From NCBI RefSeq assembly GCF_001949145.1, contig NW_019091468.1, positions 744,425-776,790 on the forward strand: a DNA stretch of 32,366 nucleotides, given 5' to 3'. Every line of letters begins with the position of its first letter. The first letter of the stretch is position 1. Shown one piece after another: positions 1 to 9,876 of the stretch. Origin of the DNA: Acanthaster planci. Lineage: Eukaryota; Echinodermata; Asteroidea; Valvatida; Acanthasteridae. The notes under the pieces are model-generated. The model was not told the origin of the DNA. It searched no databases and worked only from the letters and a program-made list of their open reading frames with translations. A program made the translations under genes and the position numbers.

Positions 1-160
1 ACAGTTGGTGCAGTGCACAACACAACACAGCTGTGCTTCTTTGAGGTGTTCACCAAATGACCCAAAGAGTGACTTCAGCATAGGAGGGTTAATGGGTGGT
101 AAAACTCGGCGTATTTTAAACTCAAGAGAAGAAGAGTTTGTGGGCCCATCTAAGTTGCAG
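1..160 (+). other. 3' end of an upstream NUP210 intron
   Basis: No exon-like sequence is visible. The stretch ends in TTGCAG, the acceptor of the first exon in the window. The polypyrimidine tract is weak. Short open frames here are chance read-through. Confidence 0.7.
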
Positions 161-294
161 AGCCGGTCGTTTTGTGACGTTCCAGGTGTACGTGCTGCCA
201 CCCAGTGAAATTGCCTTCCTGGACACCACCGTGGAGGCGTTGGTAGGATCGACCCTTGACCTCCCGCTGGCTGGCTATGCCCTCGTACCCCCCG
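161..294 (+). CDS. NUP210: NUP210 exon (window exon 1)
   Basis: The acceptor is TTGCAG and the donor is GTGAGT. The first base completes a codon from the previous exon; the last base opens a codon (phase 1). It reads AGRFVTFQVYVLPPSEIAFL and continues to AGYALVPPG. This aligns with the human segment around KVYVIEPHSMEFA, which starts one of the Ig-like lumenal repeats. The open frame runs on for 30 codons past the donor, but that part has no similarity to the family. Confidence 0.93.
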
Positions 295-1291
295 GTGAGT
301 ACCGCACCTGGTCTGACTTCGGTGGGGGGATATTTTTGAGTGGTTCTGTGCAGTCTGCTGGGTGCAATGCACGCTTCAGTTGATCGGCACAGCAGGGTTC
401 CTGCGGCCTGAAAAAGTCATGGAATTTTGTAAAATGACTAAAGTCATGGAAAAGTCATGGAATTTTTCAAACACTGTGTGATTCTGTTATCAGAAATAAG
501 TACATAAAATGTGTGATTTTATTCGCAACTTCACAAGTTAGACTAGTCAAAGAAATTGCGTTATTGGGTCATGGATTTTCATAATTTGGTCATTGAAAAG
601 TTACGGAAAAGTCATGGAATATAATTGTCCTTTAGGTGCAGGAACCCTGCGCAGGAACCCTGCACAGAAACGTGCTAAGCGCCGGAAACATTTCTTAGCA
701 GAAATGGTCGAAGAGCGGAAATGTTATGTGACATGTATTTTTGAGAGATGATTATAACCAAGATTATTTCCACAAACAAACATTAACTTTTTGTTGAAGG
801 CTTTGGAGTTCCTAACATGAGAGCATGCTGATAACAGTTTCCGTGGGCGATGAATATTCATACTTTCTGTTTTTGAATAAAGACCTGTACCCTCTCTGAG
901 TGATCCTTCCAGGTTTTCAACATTGCCGATATTTGCAGTTTGCCATATTTGTCTTATAAAGTTTGGCACGATTGCTTGCCTTGGGACATGTATGAATCAC
1001 ATGGTTTCGGACTAACACCTGATGAATAAACTCTCTAATGGTATGTAGGAGGCAGAGTGCCATTACAGGATTATAGAGGTCTCGGGTTAGAATCCCACCT
1101 CGGTCAATTCTCTTTGTCCATCAAATCCTGTTCTTTTCTAACGCAGGTTTTGCCGGCTCAAAGCAGCCATGACCAACTGCGCCCTGCCCGTATATTATAG
1201 GGCAGGATGTTGGAGGTCTTGGGTTAGAATCCTACCCCTGTCAATTCTCTTTGTTCATGAGGTACCTTTGTTTCTTGTTCAACTGATGCAG
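295..1291 (+). other. NUP210 intron with MITE and duplicated acceptor
   Basis: This 997-bp intron holds a CAGGGTTCC-ended element (393-662), about 400 bp with nothing recognisable, and a direct duplication of its own 3' end (about 1071-1190 and 1198-1335). Confidence 0.85.
393..662. mobile_element. MITE with CAGGGTTCCTGC terminal repeats, copy 1
   Basis: It starts with CAGGGTTCCTGC (393-404) and ends with the exact inverse GCAGGAACCCTG (638-649), which is duplicated at once at 651-662. A possible 5-bp target duplication CACAG flanks 393 and 662. The interior is full of GGAAAAGTCATGGAAT-type words and carries no coding capacity. A second copy lies at 7304-7585. I recall similar sequence from several marine invertebrate genomes. 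The superfamily is not established; the CAG ends would suit hAT, but an 8-bp target duplication is not seen. Confidence 0.8.
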
Positions 1292-1335
1292 GCAAACTCA
1301 AAGCCGCCCTGACCGACTGCAGTACACTGCCCATT
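1071..1335 (+). repeat. tandem duplication of an intron/exon boundary
   Basis: Two direct copies, about 1071-1190 and 1198-1335, share GGGTTAGAATCC, then TCAATTCTCTTTGT, then a GCAG acceptor, then CTCAAAGC-GCC-TGACC-ACTGC. The second copy contains the real acceptor and start of window exon 2. The first copy carries the same boundary, but its coding part is shifted relative to the acceptor and meets TGA at 1170-1172 in the incoming phase. It is therefore a decayed exon fragment. Confidence 0.75.
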
Positions 1336-1378
1336 AGCATTGCCCTCTCGGATACCACCATCTTCCAACAAACAGAAG
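1292..1378 (+). CDS. NUP210: NUP210 exon (window exon 2)
   Basis: The acceptor is GATGCAG and the donor is GTGAGT. It is phase 1 in and phase 1 out, 87 nt. It reads GKLKAALTDCSTLPISIALS and then DTTIFQQTE. This aligns with the human stretch [20 protein letters not shown], including the conserved cysteine. A broken copy of its first third lies immediately upstream. Confidence 0.92.
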
Positions 1379-1463
1379 GTGAGTGGGAAAGTATGAAAGA
1401 CGATAAATCACCAAGACAGTTGATATGATCACAGATGAAGAAACAGCCGATGTTTTGACTTCC

Positions 1464-1522
1464 TTAACCCTAACACTCCTCAATCCTTCACCTGTTGGAG
1501 GACTGAGGAGTGTTAGGGTTAA
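1464..1522. repeat. 24-bp stem, 11-nt loop inverted repeat with TTAA ends
   Basis: The left arm 1464-1487 begins TTAACCCTAACACTCCTC. The right arm 1499-1522 is its inverse with a single mismatch in 24 bp. The loop is 1488-1498. TTAA forms both extremities. A very small foldback transposon or hairpin insertion is the simplest reading. Confidence 0.9.
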
Positions 1523-1818
1523 CCCTTCCCGAATAGACCAACTGCACCGCCTAAGTCACCTGACCTATAGTGGGTATCAAACATCGGTAGCGTGGCGTCC
1601 TTTCGTTGCGAAGTGTGTCATAGGTGTCGTGTACCAAAAATCGAGCTGACGGTCAGTTTTAAGTACTCACACTACTGATGTGCTGAGTACCGTACTGAAA
1701 AAGTATTTTGGGTAAACAACACTTGTGGCACACTTTGCTACGGAAGGACGCCATATTGTTGATATTTGACACCCGCTATAGGTCAGGTGACTTACATGTA
1801 GGTGGCGCAGTAGGTTAA
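1519..1818. mobile_element. foldback-type MITE with ~100-bp inverted arms
   Basis: The left arm (about 1540-1645) and right arm (about 1705-1812) are diverged inverse copies. The exact core TAAGTCACCTGACCTATAG lies at 1552-1570 and its inverse at 1776-1794. The arms also share GGCGTCCTT and AAGTGTG. TTAA occurs at both suggested ends (1519-1522 and 1815-1818), the left one shared with the preceding hairpin. There is no coding content. The exact ends are uncertain. Confidence 0.75.
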
Positions 1819-2301
1819 AGCCATTACAGACATTGCAAATATACCTTGTCAATATTTTGGATAGTGTAACAAGCATAAGGCAATAACTGCACAATATATA
1901 AATAATCTTGTATATTACACGTGTTATATTATTAATTATATTATATAATATTGTATACAATATAATTTTAAGAGCTAGCTGACTTTATAAAATCATTGGA
2001 CCCCCCCAAAAAATTGAAAGAGAAGTTGGCATTCTGGTTTCTTTATGTCCACGTGCCTGCAGACTCCCCTGCAGGAAAAACATTATAACTTAAAACTTTT
2101 TAAAATTTTAAAAAAATGTTTGAACCCTTTGCAATATCTCATATTTCAAATGTTGTTTCCATTCCATATTTTAATCAGGCTGCCAGTGTAAAATCGGTTT
2201 CAATCCAGAAGATTTTGCTAGTCCGCTCCGTGCAGTTGCACATACTGTTGGACATCGACCCATCTTTTCCCATCCATTCTTACCATTTTTCCCCTTCCCA
2301 G

Positions 2302-2447
2302 GAACCGCCAATCTCGTCAACGGTGCATGCCGCATGATCCCCGTGAAGGCGCTCAACCCGGGCCACACGCAGGTCACCGTCGCCTACGAGCAGGGAGGCC
2401 AGCGACTCCAGGCCGCCATCACAGTCTCAGCATACGTGCCCTTGAAG
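2302..2447 (+). CDS. NUP210: NUP210 exon (window exon 3)
   Basis: The acceptor is CTTCCCAG and the donor is GTAAGG. Phase is 1 in, 0 out. It reads GTANLVNGACRMIPVKALNP and ends AITVSAYVPLK. The match to human is HCSGIRVKAEAQG through KITIAAYLPLK. This closes one Ig-like repeat of the lumenal domain. Confidence 0.94.
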
Positions 2448-4481
2448 GTAAGGCAGCGTCAAATCCCCATGGTCCGTCCCAACATCACATTTTCCACTGC
2501 TCGCTGGGCCCAGAGGCATTCCTATAAACCACCTCAAATCCCTGGAGTGAACACAACTGTTACTCTAAATAATCAACCACAAATAATCCTTGGTTAATGC
2601 CGTTGCGAGTCCAGACTCTTCAAATGACTTCTGTGCATTAACTGATCAGGTGCAAAGTCAGCTGTTCTCAAACTGAGTATTGAATGTGAGAAATTGTATT
2701 GTCATACGTCTGTCTTTGATACTGTCTGTTCATTGGCCCAGAACGATCACATGACAGGGCGATATATCCGCATATCACACTCACTGTGAGACATCTCATT
2801 CTGCTGATAGCACGTACATGCAAACGAGACAGAAGAGCTTCGCGAAGGTCAAGAGCAACCGTTGTGGCTTATTTAGTCATTTTTTTAACCAGGGAATTTG
2901 ATGACTGGTCGTGCTCGTATAACAAACTCGTTCGAGTCCCCGCAGCGGGTATAAGGTAATGCAGGGACCACTAACCAGACTACATGACATGTGGACTTGT
3001 GTTCACTGGTACCCACGCTACTTTCACATTGAAGTTTACGCATTTAAAGAAAGTGAGGGGACAGTGCATTCGCAGACGATATCATTTACCTCTGTTATAT
3101 TGATTATACAGTTTGACAACAGGCCTAAAAATTCAGAGCTGGTTCCTTTGGATAAATTCCTCATTCTCGACATAATTAAGACTCAGTTATGACAAACCGT
3201 ACTGAGGCAGGGTTCTCATCTTGTGTTCCGACAATTTAAAGCAATGTAACCAAACTGAGGCTGGAGGGAAAACTAGTCTGTTCCCTGATGTTAATATGTG
3301 AAGTTGTATTACTATTGCCAAAGGGACTACAGGGAACAAGACAAACATGGCTGCCTACGCGATAAAGGTCTATAAGTGTCAAAGAAGCAGTAGTTCATTT
3401 ATCTATAAAAGCGTTGCCATGTGTAATGGTTCCATTTGTAGAGCAACATTTCCCAGTGCACAGAAATACAAGACCAGTACTGCCCACTGTACATTGGTTA
3501 TGAGGTACCGTTAACTTTTCTGAATAAAATGTGTTGTGTACAGATTTAATTTTATTTTTTGTAGGAAGCCTTTGGCGAGTTAAATTTGAGTAAAATATGG
3601 TATGCTGAGATATCTGATCGCACGCAAATGTAACAAGTGGCATGCCCCCATTCACGAGGTATAGCAGCAGTATCTTTAGTATGGAGAATTTAAATTGTGA
3701 TGTTCACTTGAATTTAAAGAACTCAGTGTACCAGATTTTATTCAAATTTCACTTGCAAAAGGCTTATTGAATGATATGTTTTGAGGGATTTGAACCACAG
3801 TTTTTTGGAGAGAGGCCAACTGGTACAGGTTTTCACTGAGTTATTTGCTACTGTTGGGATTTTGTTATCGTTTGCTTCTTAAAACTTTTTGTTTCTGTTA
3901 GTTTTTGTTGTTTGTTGTTTGCTTTCGAAGCATTTATCTCTATTTCAATGGTCACAGTTCAAACATTGATTTATCTGTTGCTAGACTGGTTTAAAGTTAT
4001 GTTTTTTGTTGCTGTTAACTTGTTTCTGCGTATTAGCATAGCAAAACCTGATTGGATTCTACGAAAACAAAATTGAATGAAATTGGCGTCAGAGCTTAAG
4101 TGGTGTTGGTTTATAATTCTATTAAATTGTTGACTTACAACGTGGCCGTTTCAGAACAGTGCGCCACCAAGAGTTTGCAACGCGTTGGCCAATCGCAGTG
4201 CGCAAGATCTAATGACCAAATGTGCATTTGGAAAGGGTCGACAGATTTCGCGTGTTGTGATTGGCCAATGCATTGCAAACTCTTGGTAGGGCACTGTTGT
4301 GAATTGCCCAGATTGAATTTAAGATTTAATCATGAGATCTTGAAACTTCTTCAGTAATGTTGAGTTGTTTATGAAAATTTGAAGTAAGACTTTCTTAGGA
4401 GACTATGCTAATGCCCGATGATTCACTTGATCACTCATGTTTTGATTATTCACTTTTATAATGTCACATTGATTACCCCAG
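2448..4481 (+). other. NUP210 intron, mostly plain sequence
   Basis: This 2-kb intron has one clear MITE (4155-4298). A GTTCGAGTCC word near 2930 resembles a tRNA B box but lacks a partner A box at tRNA spacing. A short inverted pair GTTCCCTG / CAGGGAAC lies at about 3280-3338. Otherwise I see only AT-rich sequence with T-runs and no exon-like segment. Confidence 0.75.
4155..4298. mobile_element. 144-bp MITE with ~43-bp terminal inverted repeats
   Basis: It begins AACAGTGCGCCACCAAGAGT and ends with the inverse. The two arms match at about 38 of 43 positions, including CCAAGAGTTTGCAA and TTGGCCAATC. The middle (about 58 bp) is unique. The flanks show no convincing target duplication. Each arm contributes an ATTGGCCAAT-like CCAAT palindrome. 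Confidence 0.85.
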
Positions 4482-4653
4482 GTCTTGGATCCAGAGAGCA
4501 TCGCCGTGGTTTCGCCTGCCGCCTCCAAGACGTTTGTGCTGACGGGAGGCCCCCAGCCATGGGTACTGGACCCATCTCGCTACTACGAGAGGCTGACAGC
4601 GGAGCACCCGGCCTGGGTCTCCAGCAAGCACGTCAAGATGTTCGGCTCAAACA
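4482..4653 (+). CDS. NUP210: NUP210 exon (window exon 4)
   Basis: The acceptor is TTACCCCAG and the donor is GTAAGG. Phase is 0 in, 1 out, 172 nt. It reads VLDPESIAVVSPAASKTFVL, followed by TGGPQPWVLDPSRYYERL and ending KHVKMFGSN. The GGPxPWxLxPS motif is very well conserved with vertebrate gp210 (GGPRPWILEPSKFF in human, from memory). This is one of the strongest anchors for the gene call. Confidence 0.96.
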
Positions 4654-4911
4654 GTAAGGCAGCTTGCTGAAATTTTTGTCTCACAGTCCCTCTCTGACAG
4701 CATAGTGTAGAGGGTTTACACTGCTGCCATCTTGTGGGCCACTGCTTTTGTTGCACAGGGAATGCACAGAGGAGGTTTCTCCGTGGAACAAAAGAACTAC
4801 CCTGCAAGATGGCTACCAAGCAAAGCCCTTCTATGGTTATTGTGATACAAAATGGATACGAGTGGAAGGAGAAGCCCATTGTTAACATGAGCAATTTTTT
4901 TCTTCTTGTAG

Positions 4912-5032
4912 AGAACAACCACGTCTTCACTGTGGTTTGCCTTCAGCTTGGAGAGCAGACGTTCACGGTTACCGTGGGCAACAGCCCCACGGCCAAGAAC
5001 AGACAGCCTGCTGTATCGAGAGCTACAATCCA
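4912..5032 (+). CDS. NUP210: NUP210 exon (window exon 5)
   Basis: The acceptor is CTTCTTGTAG and the donor is GTACGT. Phase is 1 in, 2 out. It reads NNHVFTVVCLQLGEQTFTVT, then VGNSPTAKNRQPAVSRATI. It aligns with human [20 protein letters not shown] and what follows. The preceding intron is the shortest here (258 bp). Confidence 0.95.
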
Positions 5033-6412
5033 GTACGTTAATGTTGGAATATTTCCCAAGGCACAAAATCCCCATAGGGGTAACTTTCACACCCTACATT
5101 TGTCTTCATAGACCTACCCTACTATGGACTTGGGATCTCACAGCCTTACCCCGTAGCCTTCTCCATGATTAATCTTGCATTACACGCATGATATACATGT
5201 ATCTACAGGTGTCTTTTATGGACCTGCCCCATAATGGACTAACAATGTCATAACATGCCTCGTGTTCTTGATGTATTCTGTGATTGACCTATCCCACTAA
5301 TGTATCCAATATAGACCTATTGCACTTATCTATCCAATATAGACCTATTCCACTTATGTATCCAATATAGACCTATCCCACTTATGTATCCCATATAGAC
5401 CTATCCCACTTATCTATCCAATATAGACCTATTCCACTTATGTATCCCATATAGACCTATCCCACTTATGTATCCAATATACATGTAGACCTATTCCACT
5501 TATGTATCCAATGTAGACCTATCCCACTTATGTATCCAATATACATGTAGACCTATTCCACTTATGTATCCAATACAAACCTATCCCACATGTGTATCCA
5601 ATATAGACCTATCCCACTTATCATGCTTATCCATCCAATGTAGACCTATACCACACATCCATCCATCCAATATACATGTAGACCTATCCCACTATCCAAT
5701 ATAGACCTATCCCAAACATCCATCCATTATAAACCTATCCCACACATCCATCCAATATAGACCTATACCACACATCCATCCAATATAGACCTATCCCAAG
5801 CATCCATCCAATATAAACCTATCCCACACATCCATCCAATATAAACCTATCCCACACATCCATCCAATATAGACCTATACCACACATCCATCCAATATAG
5901 ACCTATCCCAAGCATCCATCCAATATAGACCTATCCCACACATCCATCCAATAAAGACCTATACCACACATCCATCCAATATAGACCTATCCCACACATC
6001 CATCCAATATAGACCTATCCAACATATCTTTCCAATATAGACCTATCCCACACATCCATCCAATATAGACCTATCTCACACACCCATCCCTTGTAGACAA
6101 GTCCCACATGCCTTTTCCCATGTGAGCCTACATCAAAACCATACATGTTGAAGTCTGGTCTTTTGTCACTAGAGACTCGTTTCAGAACAGTTTGGTTAGT
6201 CGTGTCAGACAGATTCTGACTCAACAGTAGTTTTTTTCCAAGTACATTTTGAAATTAGTGGGGTACTTTAGTTGAGAATTTAAGTTTACGTACACAGCCA
6301 CATCCTGTTATTTTGAACAGTGTGCTTTCCTGTCACACATGTGATTAGTTGAAAGTTTGTGGTGCGCGCTGGCATCATCTAAAGTGTTCACATTTAAAAC
6401 TTCTGTCTTTAG
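5033..6412 (+). other. NUP210 intron dominated by a minisatellite
   Basis: A 28-bp tandem array takes up 5286-6093. A degenerate zone (about 5103-5285) with GACCTACCCTACTATGGA-like words may be older repeat units. The last 300 bp carry nothing recognisable except the acceptor GTCTTTAG. Confidence 0.9.
5286..6093. repeat. 28-bp minisatellite, about 28 units
   Basis: The core unit is CCAATATAGACCTATCCCAC plus an 8-nt joint. I count about 28 copies of the ACCTAT core. There are two unit families: the 5' half (to about 5640) carries CTTATGTAT joints, and the 3' half carries CACATCCAT joints. A few 5' units hold an ACATGT insertion (ATACATGTAG). Unit number is likely polymorphic. Confidence 0.95.
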
Positions 6413-6512
6413 GTTCCTCTGTGCGTCACCCATTAGGTTGCAGCTCATTCCGGTCATCAACCAGCCCCACTTGGAAGAACCGTGCCCCATCACCCTAGAT
6501 TCCAATAATCAG
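6413..6512 (+). CDS. NUP210: NUP210 exon (window exon 6)
   Basis: The acceptor is TGTCTTTAG and the donor is GTAAGA. Phase is 2 in, 0 out. It reads FLCASPIRLQLIPVINQPHL and then EEPCPITLDSNNQ. It aligns with human [20 protein letters not shown]; both cysteines (LCAS, EPCP) are kept. Confidence 0.95.
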
Positions 6513-6707
6513 GTAAGAACCGAACTGAACCAGACCGAACCGGTTTGGGCCAGTGGCACCAAGGACCTCTTGCGTTAAGCAAATTTAAATTTGGAAGATC
6601 TCTGTCAGTACAATCGCTTTTATTGTTAAGTTTTCAACATGGTTTTTGTTCATCCTGTGTATTTTAACAACATTATTAATACAGCTAGTTTAGAATCCTT
6701 TTGTCAC

Positions 6708-7131
6708 TTAACTCCTTGATGACGGGAATTTCTTTCCGAAAGCCGACTCCAAGAATTCCGGCCTCGCTTGGCCACGAAAGCCACCTGCCAAACCGCAAAT
6801 TCTCGGTTTGTGGCCCTGCGTGCTCTGCACGCTTTGAATTACACAGTGAAAAGGCTGATTGTTTGGTGGCAAGTGGCTCTACTCACGCTTCCACATTCCC
6901 ATTGCCTCTTTTCAAAGTGGGCACTATTGTGAAGCTGGTAATTATGATGCAATTTCGGTCTTTTCATTTCTGGGCTACACACAAAGGCCAATGACCATAT
7001 ATACAAGAGCCAGGGTCTGCCTTCTTTCACCGTGTTTGCTCGAGCGTGGGTCGAGAATAATAGCTGACAAGCGGGTTGAGGATGTCAATTTTTACGGTGA
7101 CTCTAGCAGCTTCCCGGCGCGAAGGGGTTAA
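6708..7131. mobile_element. piggyBac-like MITE, copy 1
   Basis: It is flanked by TTAA (6708-6711 and 7128-7131). The inner ends are CTCCTTGATGACGGGAA on the left and the inverse of CCCCTTCGCGCCGGGAA on the right. TTAA target sites with CCYT-starting inverted repeats are the hallmark of piggyBac elements. No transposase frame exists, so it is nonautonomous. It carries about 36 bp (around 6842-6878) that copy 2 lacks. Confidence 0.8.
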
Positions 7132-7303
7132 GATTTATTCTATAATCTGTCTTTGTGCAGTCTGTAAAGAAAGATTGTTTACTGTTTTTCTTTAAATATT
7201 TTTGCCAATTTTTGGCACGGTGTTTCAGATTGTCTTCTCGAAACAAGGACAGCTGAAGGTTGGATATTTCTTGTGCTGTAAAAGACTCCTGTCCAAGGAA
7301 GGC

Positions 7304-7585
7304 CAGGGTTCCTGCGGCCTGGAAAAGCCATGGAAATTTGCTTTTGTTTTCCAGGCCTGGAAAAGTCATGGAATTTAGCAAAAATGACTAAAGTCATGGA
7401 ATGTTTCAAACACTGTGTTTGTGATTTCTCTTATCAGAAATAAGTGCATAAAATACTTGGTTTCTATATGCAACTTTGAAAGTCCAAGAAATGGCATTAC
7501 GGGGTCATGGATTTTCACAATTTGGTCAAGCAAAACTCAGGGAAAAGTCATAGAATTTACTCGTGCTTCAGGTGCAGGAACCCTG
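7304..7585. mobile_element. MITE with CAGGGTTCCTGC terminal repeats, copy 2
   Basis: It has the same 12-bp ends as copy 1 (CAGGGTTCCTGC at 7304-7315, GCAGGAACCCTG at 7574-7585) and the same orientation. Flanking AAGGC / AAAGC is compatible with a 5-bp target duplication. Relative to copy 1 it has an additional internal repeat of GGCCTGGAAAAG-CATGG. Confidence 0.8.
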
Positions 7586-8017
7586 AAAGCATTCCAGTCT
7601 GTGTATTGTGTGCTTGAAATCATTTTCAAGTTCACGCATATCGCAATTTCACCCTTCACCCATTATTACCATATCTGAAAAAGACTGAAAACGTCAAATC
7701 CTCACCATTGCTGCCTAAAGCTAGCCTTGCATTGACAAATAGTAGATCCTAACCATGCTTGGTGCTGTCTTTTAGCATTCTTTTTTTCAATATGTCCTCT
7801 ACCTATAAATGCTTCATGAAACATTTCTTCTCATCTTCCAAGCCAAGATAATATAATTACAGTGAGTAGAAAACTGCTTACATATATCTCAGTTCATGCT
7901 GATAACCAAAGATGCAAATTGAAAACAAATCTTCATGTGTGCTGTACGCTGTCCCCATATTTTCAGCAACACAGGGATTTGAGCCAGTGGGCTTTTTGGC
8001 AGCATAGCAAGAAAAGT

Positions 8018-8079
8018 AGCAAAGGAGCCTCTATTGCTGAGGAAACAGCGCCCTCTCTTGGGGCAGCTCGAAGCCCCTG
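8018..8079 (+). repeat. short interspersed repeat containing CAGCGCCCTCT
   Basis: About 60 bp starting AGCAAAGGAGCCTCTATTGC and containing GCGCCCTCTCTTGG. It reappears in inverse orientation at 32026-32088 at about 80% identity. No terminal repeats are visible, so it may be a fragment of a larger family. Confidence 0.65.
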
Positions 8080-9165
8080 GGGGCGGCATGCTGACAAAAT
8101 GCACCCCAAGTTTTAATAACAACAGTCCGTAGTTGATTAAAAAATGATGGCGTGGGGAACACAAGTCCCTTCACAAGGCCAGTCGTAAATACGAGTAACG
8201 GGGTGGACAATGACGAAAGAATGCTTCTGTCACAGCTCATTTGAATAGCTTGTGAATTGGCTTAAGACTGAATGACTTGTGATGGACTTGTGATGGACTC
8301 GAAACGTGTGAAAGTGAAGCCCTCATGCGAGCGCTTGTAGACAGGTAGACGATGCGTGAAAGCAAGAAGACGGTTATGCTTTCACCATCCCGAGCCCTCA
8401 AAGTCTCCCATCCTTCTGTCATTTGGAAAAGGTCAAAGCCACAATGAAGCACACGTGTCAGTCAGTGTATGACCGCTCTGAAATGTCAGACCTTGTCACG
8501 TGCATATCTCTGTGCCCCTTTTAACGTTGGCTGTGTGCTGTCAGGGACATGAATTGTTCAGAATACCGAGCTTGTCCGGTTCCCGGACTCGATAAATCTG
8601 ACTGCTCTCTTTCCAATTCAAGCGTTCGGTATCGTCCACTCTCAGGTGAAAAAAAAAAAAAATAGGAATTTTTCCATTTTCTGAAATTATCTGAAATATA
8701 CCAAACTCATTGTTGTCAACATTTGGATATTGTCATTGATGGTCAGACACTGTCAGGTGTGTCTATGTACAAGTCAGCGGATATCTATGTGCGCGTCTAC
8801 ACTTGTGCCAAGCGTTGCATATCCGTCAATATTGTTCCTGAGGGGATTTTGACAGCCGAACGCAACGCACACGTGTGTTATGTTAATGGGTCGGTTTTTG
8901 TGTCTGTGAAAGTGAAACGCATGAACGCATCCCAAAAAGGTACATAAAAATTGAAAGGCGCCGTAAGACAAAAAGCATTTAGTCGTCATGGATGTATTAC
9001 GAACTTCTGTAAATCCTGTAATTCTTGAGTTCACGCTTAACTTGAAGCTCCCCCTTGGATTGTTTTTAAAAACACTATGCTGAAACAATGATAAAAGTGA
9101 TTGACAAAACTCCACCTGCATCTAATTAAAAGGCTTCTTTTGGACAATCCAGCAGGGGCTGGCTA

Positions 9166-9554
9166 TTAACCCCTTGACAACGGGAATTTCTTCCTGAAAG
9201 CTGACTCCAAGCATTCCAGCCTCTCTTGGTCACGAAGGCCACCTGCCAAACTGCAAATTCTCGGTTTGTGGCCCTGCCTGCTCTGCACGCTTTGAATTAC
9301 TCTACTCATGCTTCCACATTCCCGTTGCTTCTTTTCAAAGTGGGGACTATTGTGAAGCTGGTGATTACGATGCAAATTCGGCCTTTTCATTTCTTGGCTA
9401 CACACAAAGGCCAATCACCATATATACAAGAGCCAGGGTCTGCCTTCTTTCACCGTGTTTGCTCGAGCGTGGACCGAGAATAGTAGCTGAAAAGCGGGCT
9501 GAGGATCTCAATTTTTACAGCGGCTCTTACCGTCTCCCTGCGTGAAGGGGTTAA
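9166..9554. mobile_element. piggyBac-like MITE, copy 2
   Basis: It has TTAA at 9166-9169 and 9551-9554, a left end CCCCTTGACAACGGGAA and a right end inverse to CCCCTTCACGCAGGGA. It has the same orientation as the copy at 6708 and is strongly similar over its whole length, with one internal gap of about 36 bp. Its TTAA sites are intact, so the boundaries are well defined. Confidence 0.85.
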
Positions 9555-9876
9555 ACTGGTCCTCACTTATCGTTGTATTTCTCAATGTCTAAAAAAACCG
9601 AATATTTTTCCTCCTTTTCTTGTATGTTTGTACCTTTATTCCTAGTGTCAAGCACAACTGGAAATTTAAAGATGAAAAAGAAAATGCAATGAAATAGCTT
9701 CCAGCCTAGCCCAGATGGGGATTCCCCAGGGCCCCATGACATGTTGCATCATGGTCTATTTTTAATCGTAGATGGTACCTGACCTGAGATTTCATGCCAA
9801 CTTGTCAGGATGATGTAGGTCAGGGAACCAGACTAACGTCGAGCTGCCTCATTGGTATTGTCATTCCGTGTTCCAG

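Larger units (their letters stand above)
1379..2301 (+). other. NUP210 intron with hairpin and foldback element
   Basis: It contains the perfect-looking hairpin at 1464-1522 and the inverted-repeat element at 1519-1818. A very AT-rich stretch (about 1880-1975) with TATA-like words follows. From there to the acceptor I see only a pyrimidine-rich tract ending CCCTTCCCAG. Confidence 0.85.
6513..9876 (+). other. NUP210 intron with four interspersed repeats
   Basis: This 3.4-kb intron contains two related piggyBac-like MITEs (6708-7131, 9166-9554), the second CAGGGTTCC element (7304-7585), and a short repeat with a CTCF-like core (8018-8079). An A15-type run sits near 8649. An 11-bp direct repeat GACTTGTGATG occurs near 8275. 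No conserved exon is seen. Confidence 0.85.

Noticed and set aside
3276-3341. Inverted pair GTCTGTTCCCTG / CAGGGAACAAGAC
   Set aside because: Twelve-base arms with an indel and no second copy; may be chance.
5286-6093. CRISPR-like array
   Set aside because: Units are head-to-tail without unique spacers, in an animal intron: a minisatellite.
7103-7409. Minus-strand frames reading PGLENKSKFPWLF / FHDFSRPGKQ
   Set aside because: Translated CAGGGTTCC-ended repeat; such peptides appear wherever this element is inserted.
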